From Gammaproteobacteria bacterium (GTDB taxonomy: Bacteria > Pseudomonadota > Gammaproteobacteria > Xanthomonadales > SZUA-36): 35,680 bases of DNA. A program made the translations under genes and the position numbers. Positions 34,381-35,680 of the stretch are shown one piece after another. The stretch is taken from positions 1 through 35,680 of the forward strand of contig JAJRRA010000075.1 in the NCBI GenBank assembly GCA_024279945.1. Reading direction: 5' to 3'. A model generated the notes under the pieces. The model had not been told where the DNA came from. It did not search any database and saw only the letters and a list, made by a program, of their open reading frames with translations. Positions within the stretch are counted from its first letter, which is position 1, and every line of letters starts with the position of its first letter.

Positions 34381-35537
34381 TGAAAACATACAAACTCCCC
34401 ACCCGTGTAATCCATGCGGGGCAGAAACCGGACCCGTCAACCGGTGCGATCATGACCCCGATTTATGCAACCAGCACCTATGTGCAAAAAAGTCCCGGCG
34501 ATCACCAGGGCTGGGAGTATTCACGCAGTCACAATCCGACACGCGATGCTTACGAAAAGTGTATCGCTGACCTGGAAGGCGGGATCCGGGGCCTGGCTTT
34601 CGCCTCCGGCATAGCGGCCGCTTCCACCATCCTCGAGTTGCTGGATACGGGTGATCACGTGGTGGCGGGTGATGACCTTTACGGTGGCAGTTACCGTTTG
34701 TTTCATAATGTTCGCAAACGTTCTGCAAATCTCCGCTTCACCTTTACCCAGATCGAGGATCCGGATCAGTTGCGTTCCGCCATCCAGCCCGATACACGCC
34801 TGGTCTGGCTGGAAACACCAAGTAACCCGATGCTGAAAATTGTGGATATTGCCGCCACTGCGCAAATTGCCCATGACAACGGCGCGCTGCTGGTGGTGGA
34901 CAATACATTTGCCACGCCCATGCTGCAGCGGCCGCTTGCGCTCGGTGCGGATATCGTGATGCACTCGGCGACAAAATACCTGAATGGGCATTCGGACATG
35001 GTTGGTGGTGTGGCCATTGTCCGCGATGATGAAGAACTGGCGGAGCGGCTGTGGTATTTGCTCAATTCCACTGGTGCAATTCAAGGCCCGTTTGACAGCT
35101 TTCTTGCATTGAGAGGCCTCAAAACCCTGGCGTTGAGGATGAAAGCTCATTGCGAAAATTCCCTGAAGATCGCTCAATGGCTGCAACGGCATCAGCAGGT
35201 GCGCAAGGTTATCTATCCCGGACTGGCGGATCATCCACAGCATGAACTGGCCATGCGCCAGATGAACGGCCAGGGAGGCGGTATCATCAGCGTTGATATC
35301 AAGGGTGGCCTGGAACACGCCCGCCGCGTACTGGAGCGTTGTGAATTGTTCGCGCTTGCTGAAAGTCTCGGTGGCGTGGAAAGCCTGATTAATCACCCCG
35401 CCATCATGACCCATGCCTCGGTGCCGCCCAAACTTCGTGAACGTCTCGGGATCAGTGATACGCTGATTCGTCTGTCCGTGGGCGTAGAAGACATCGATGA
35501 CCTGGTTGCCGAACTTGATTACGCACTGGGCATGTAA
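34380..35537 (+). CDS. Trans-sulfuration PLP enzyme (cystathionine gamma-lyase type)
   Basis: The 385-residue enzyme belongs to the Cys/Met metabolism PLP family. It has YSRSHNPTRD at the N terminus, GLAFASGIAAAS, VVDNTFATPMLQRPL, the PLP Lys in HSATKYLNGHSD, and GGVESLINHPAIMTH. Adjacent cystathionine beta-synthase argues for cystathionine gamma-lyase, which cleaves cystathionine to cysteine, 2-oxobutyrate and ammonia. Cystathionine gamma-synthase or beta-lyase cannot be excluded on sequence alone because the family is close. The ATG at 34380 overlaps the cbs stop by one base (TGATG); a TTG at 34377 would add one residue. Confidence 0.92.
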   Translation: MKTYKLPTRVIHAGQKPDPSTGAIMTPIYATSTYVQKSPGDHQGWEYSRSHNPTRDAYEKCIADLEGGIRGLAFASGIAAASTILELLDTGDHVVAGDDLYGGSYRLFHNVRKRSANLRFTFTQIEDPDQLRSAIQPDTRLVWLETPSNPMLKIVDIAATAQIAHDNGALLVVDNTFATPMLQRPLALGADIVMHSATKYLNGHSDMVGGVAIVRDDEELAERLWYLLNSTGAIQGPFDSFLALRGLKTLALRMKAHCENSLKIAQWLQRHQQVRKVIYPGLADHPQHELAMRQMNGQGGGIISVDIKGGLEHARRVLERCELFALAESLGGVESLINHPAIMTHASVPPKLRERLGISDTLIRLSVGVEDIDDLVAELDYALGM

Positions 35538-35552
35538 AACCGGGGTCACCCA

Positions 35553-35680
35553 TTAGCCAGCCCGTGTCAATAGCCAAAACAGATCCCTGCCAAATAAATA
35601 GCACGGAGTAATCTCATTACCATCGCCGTTAACGTACATCGCACCCGTTATGTCATAGTCTGTGGCATCGGAGCTCAAAC
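35553..35680 (-). CDS. Possible 3' end of a minus-strand gene
   Basis: On the minus strand a frame is open from the window edge to a TAA at 35553-35555, ending in 41 residues that include GAMYVNGDGNEI and CYLFGRDLFW. The composition (Gly/Asp/Asn followed by aromatic residues) looks like coding sequence of a beta-rich protein, but the piece is too short to name. It would be convergent with the trans-sulfuration gene. Confidence 0.35.
   Translation of the reverse strand, partial: LSSDATDYDITGAMYVNGDGNEITPCYLFGRDLFWLLTRAG

Noticed and set aside
34521-35549. Long minus-strand open frame opposite the trans-sulfuration gene
   Set aside because: It lies entirely over a well-conserved PLP enzyme gene, has a composition typical of an antisense shadow and no ribosome site.

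Overview
The window reads as a chromosome segment of a free-living gammaproteobacterium of moderately high GC. The evidence is the envelope/translation supercluster on the minus strand (rpsB-tsf-pyrH-frr-uppS-cdsA-dxr-rseP-bamA-skp-fabZ-lpxA-lpxB-rnhB), the lipid A and BamA genes of a Gram-negative outer membrane, a YihY/TlpA/WrbA/ArsC neighbourhood, and dispersed REP-like palindromes. I cannot assign a genus from sequence alone.

Layout. 1-201: a 58-bp tandem array that resolves into head-to-head REP-like elements (a BIME). 261-2532: plsY, a biotin ligase without a DNA-binding domain, and coaX. 2615-5068: a stretch bounded by tRNA-Thr(TGT) and tRNA-Val(CAC). It holds an AT-richer Fic-domain gene with a palindrome-rich upstream region, a broken tRNA-Ala(CGC) and a short secreted-protein remnant; it looks like an accessory insertion. 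5226-13298: a DUF445 membrane protein, a one-domain asparaginase-like protein, an unrecognised secreted protein of about 960 residues, DUF2069-wrbA-arsC on the minus strand, then yihY-tlpA on the plus strand. 13348-13461: a perfect 33-bp inverted repeat. 13538-27404: the envelope/translation supercluster, tightly packed with many ATGA overlaps, driven at least partly by a promoter and structured leader upstream of rpsB. lpxD is missing between skp and fabZ, and S2 carries a long histone-like tail. 27668-28423: a PLDc_N/TPR membrane protein.

28424-29232 has no conventional gene but is the most structured part of the window. It contains TGTC/GACA half-sites, a near-consensus sigma-54 promoter, a strong Shine-Dalgarno with a very short (possibly frameshifted) secreted-peptide frame, a REP-like element, a strong terminator, and then an imperfect palindrome of about 160 bp. 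This is the best candidate for something undescribed.

29233-35537 are plus-strand metabolic and envelope genes: fumarylacetoacetate hydrolase and maleylacetoacetate isomerase (tyrosine catabolism), two DUF4398 lipoproteins (the second with an OmpA domain), a DUF465/YdcH protein with its own terminator, and a cystathionine beta-synthase plus trans-sulfuration lyase pair for making cysteine from homocysteine. A minus-strand gene probably enters at the right edge.
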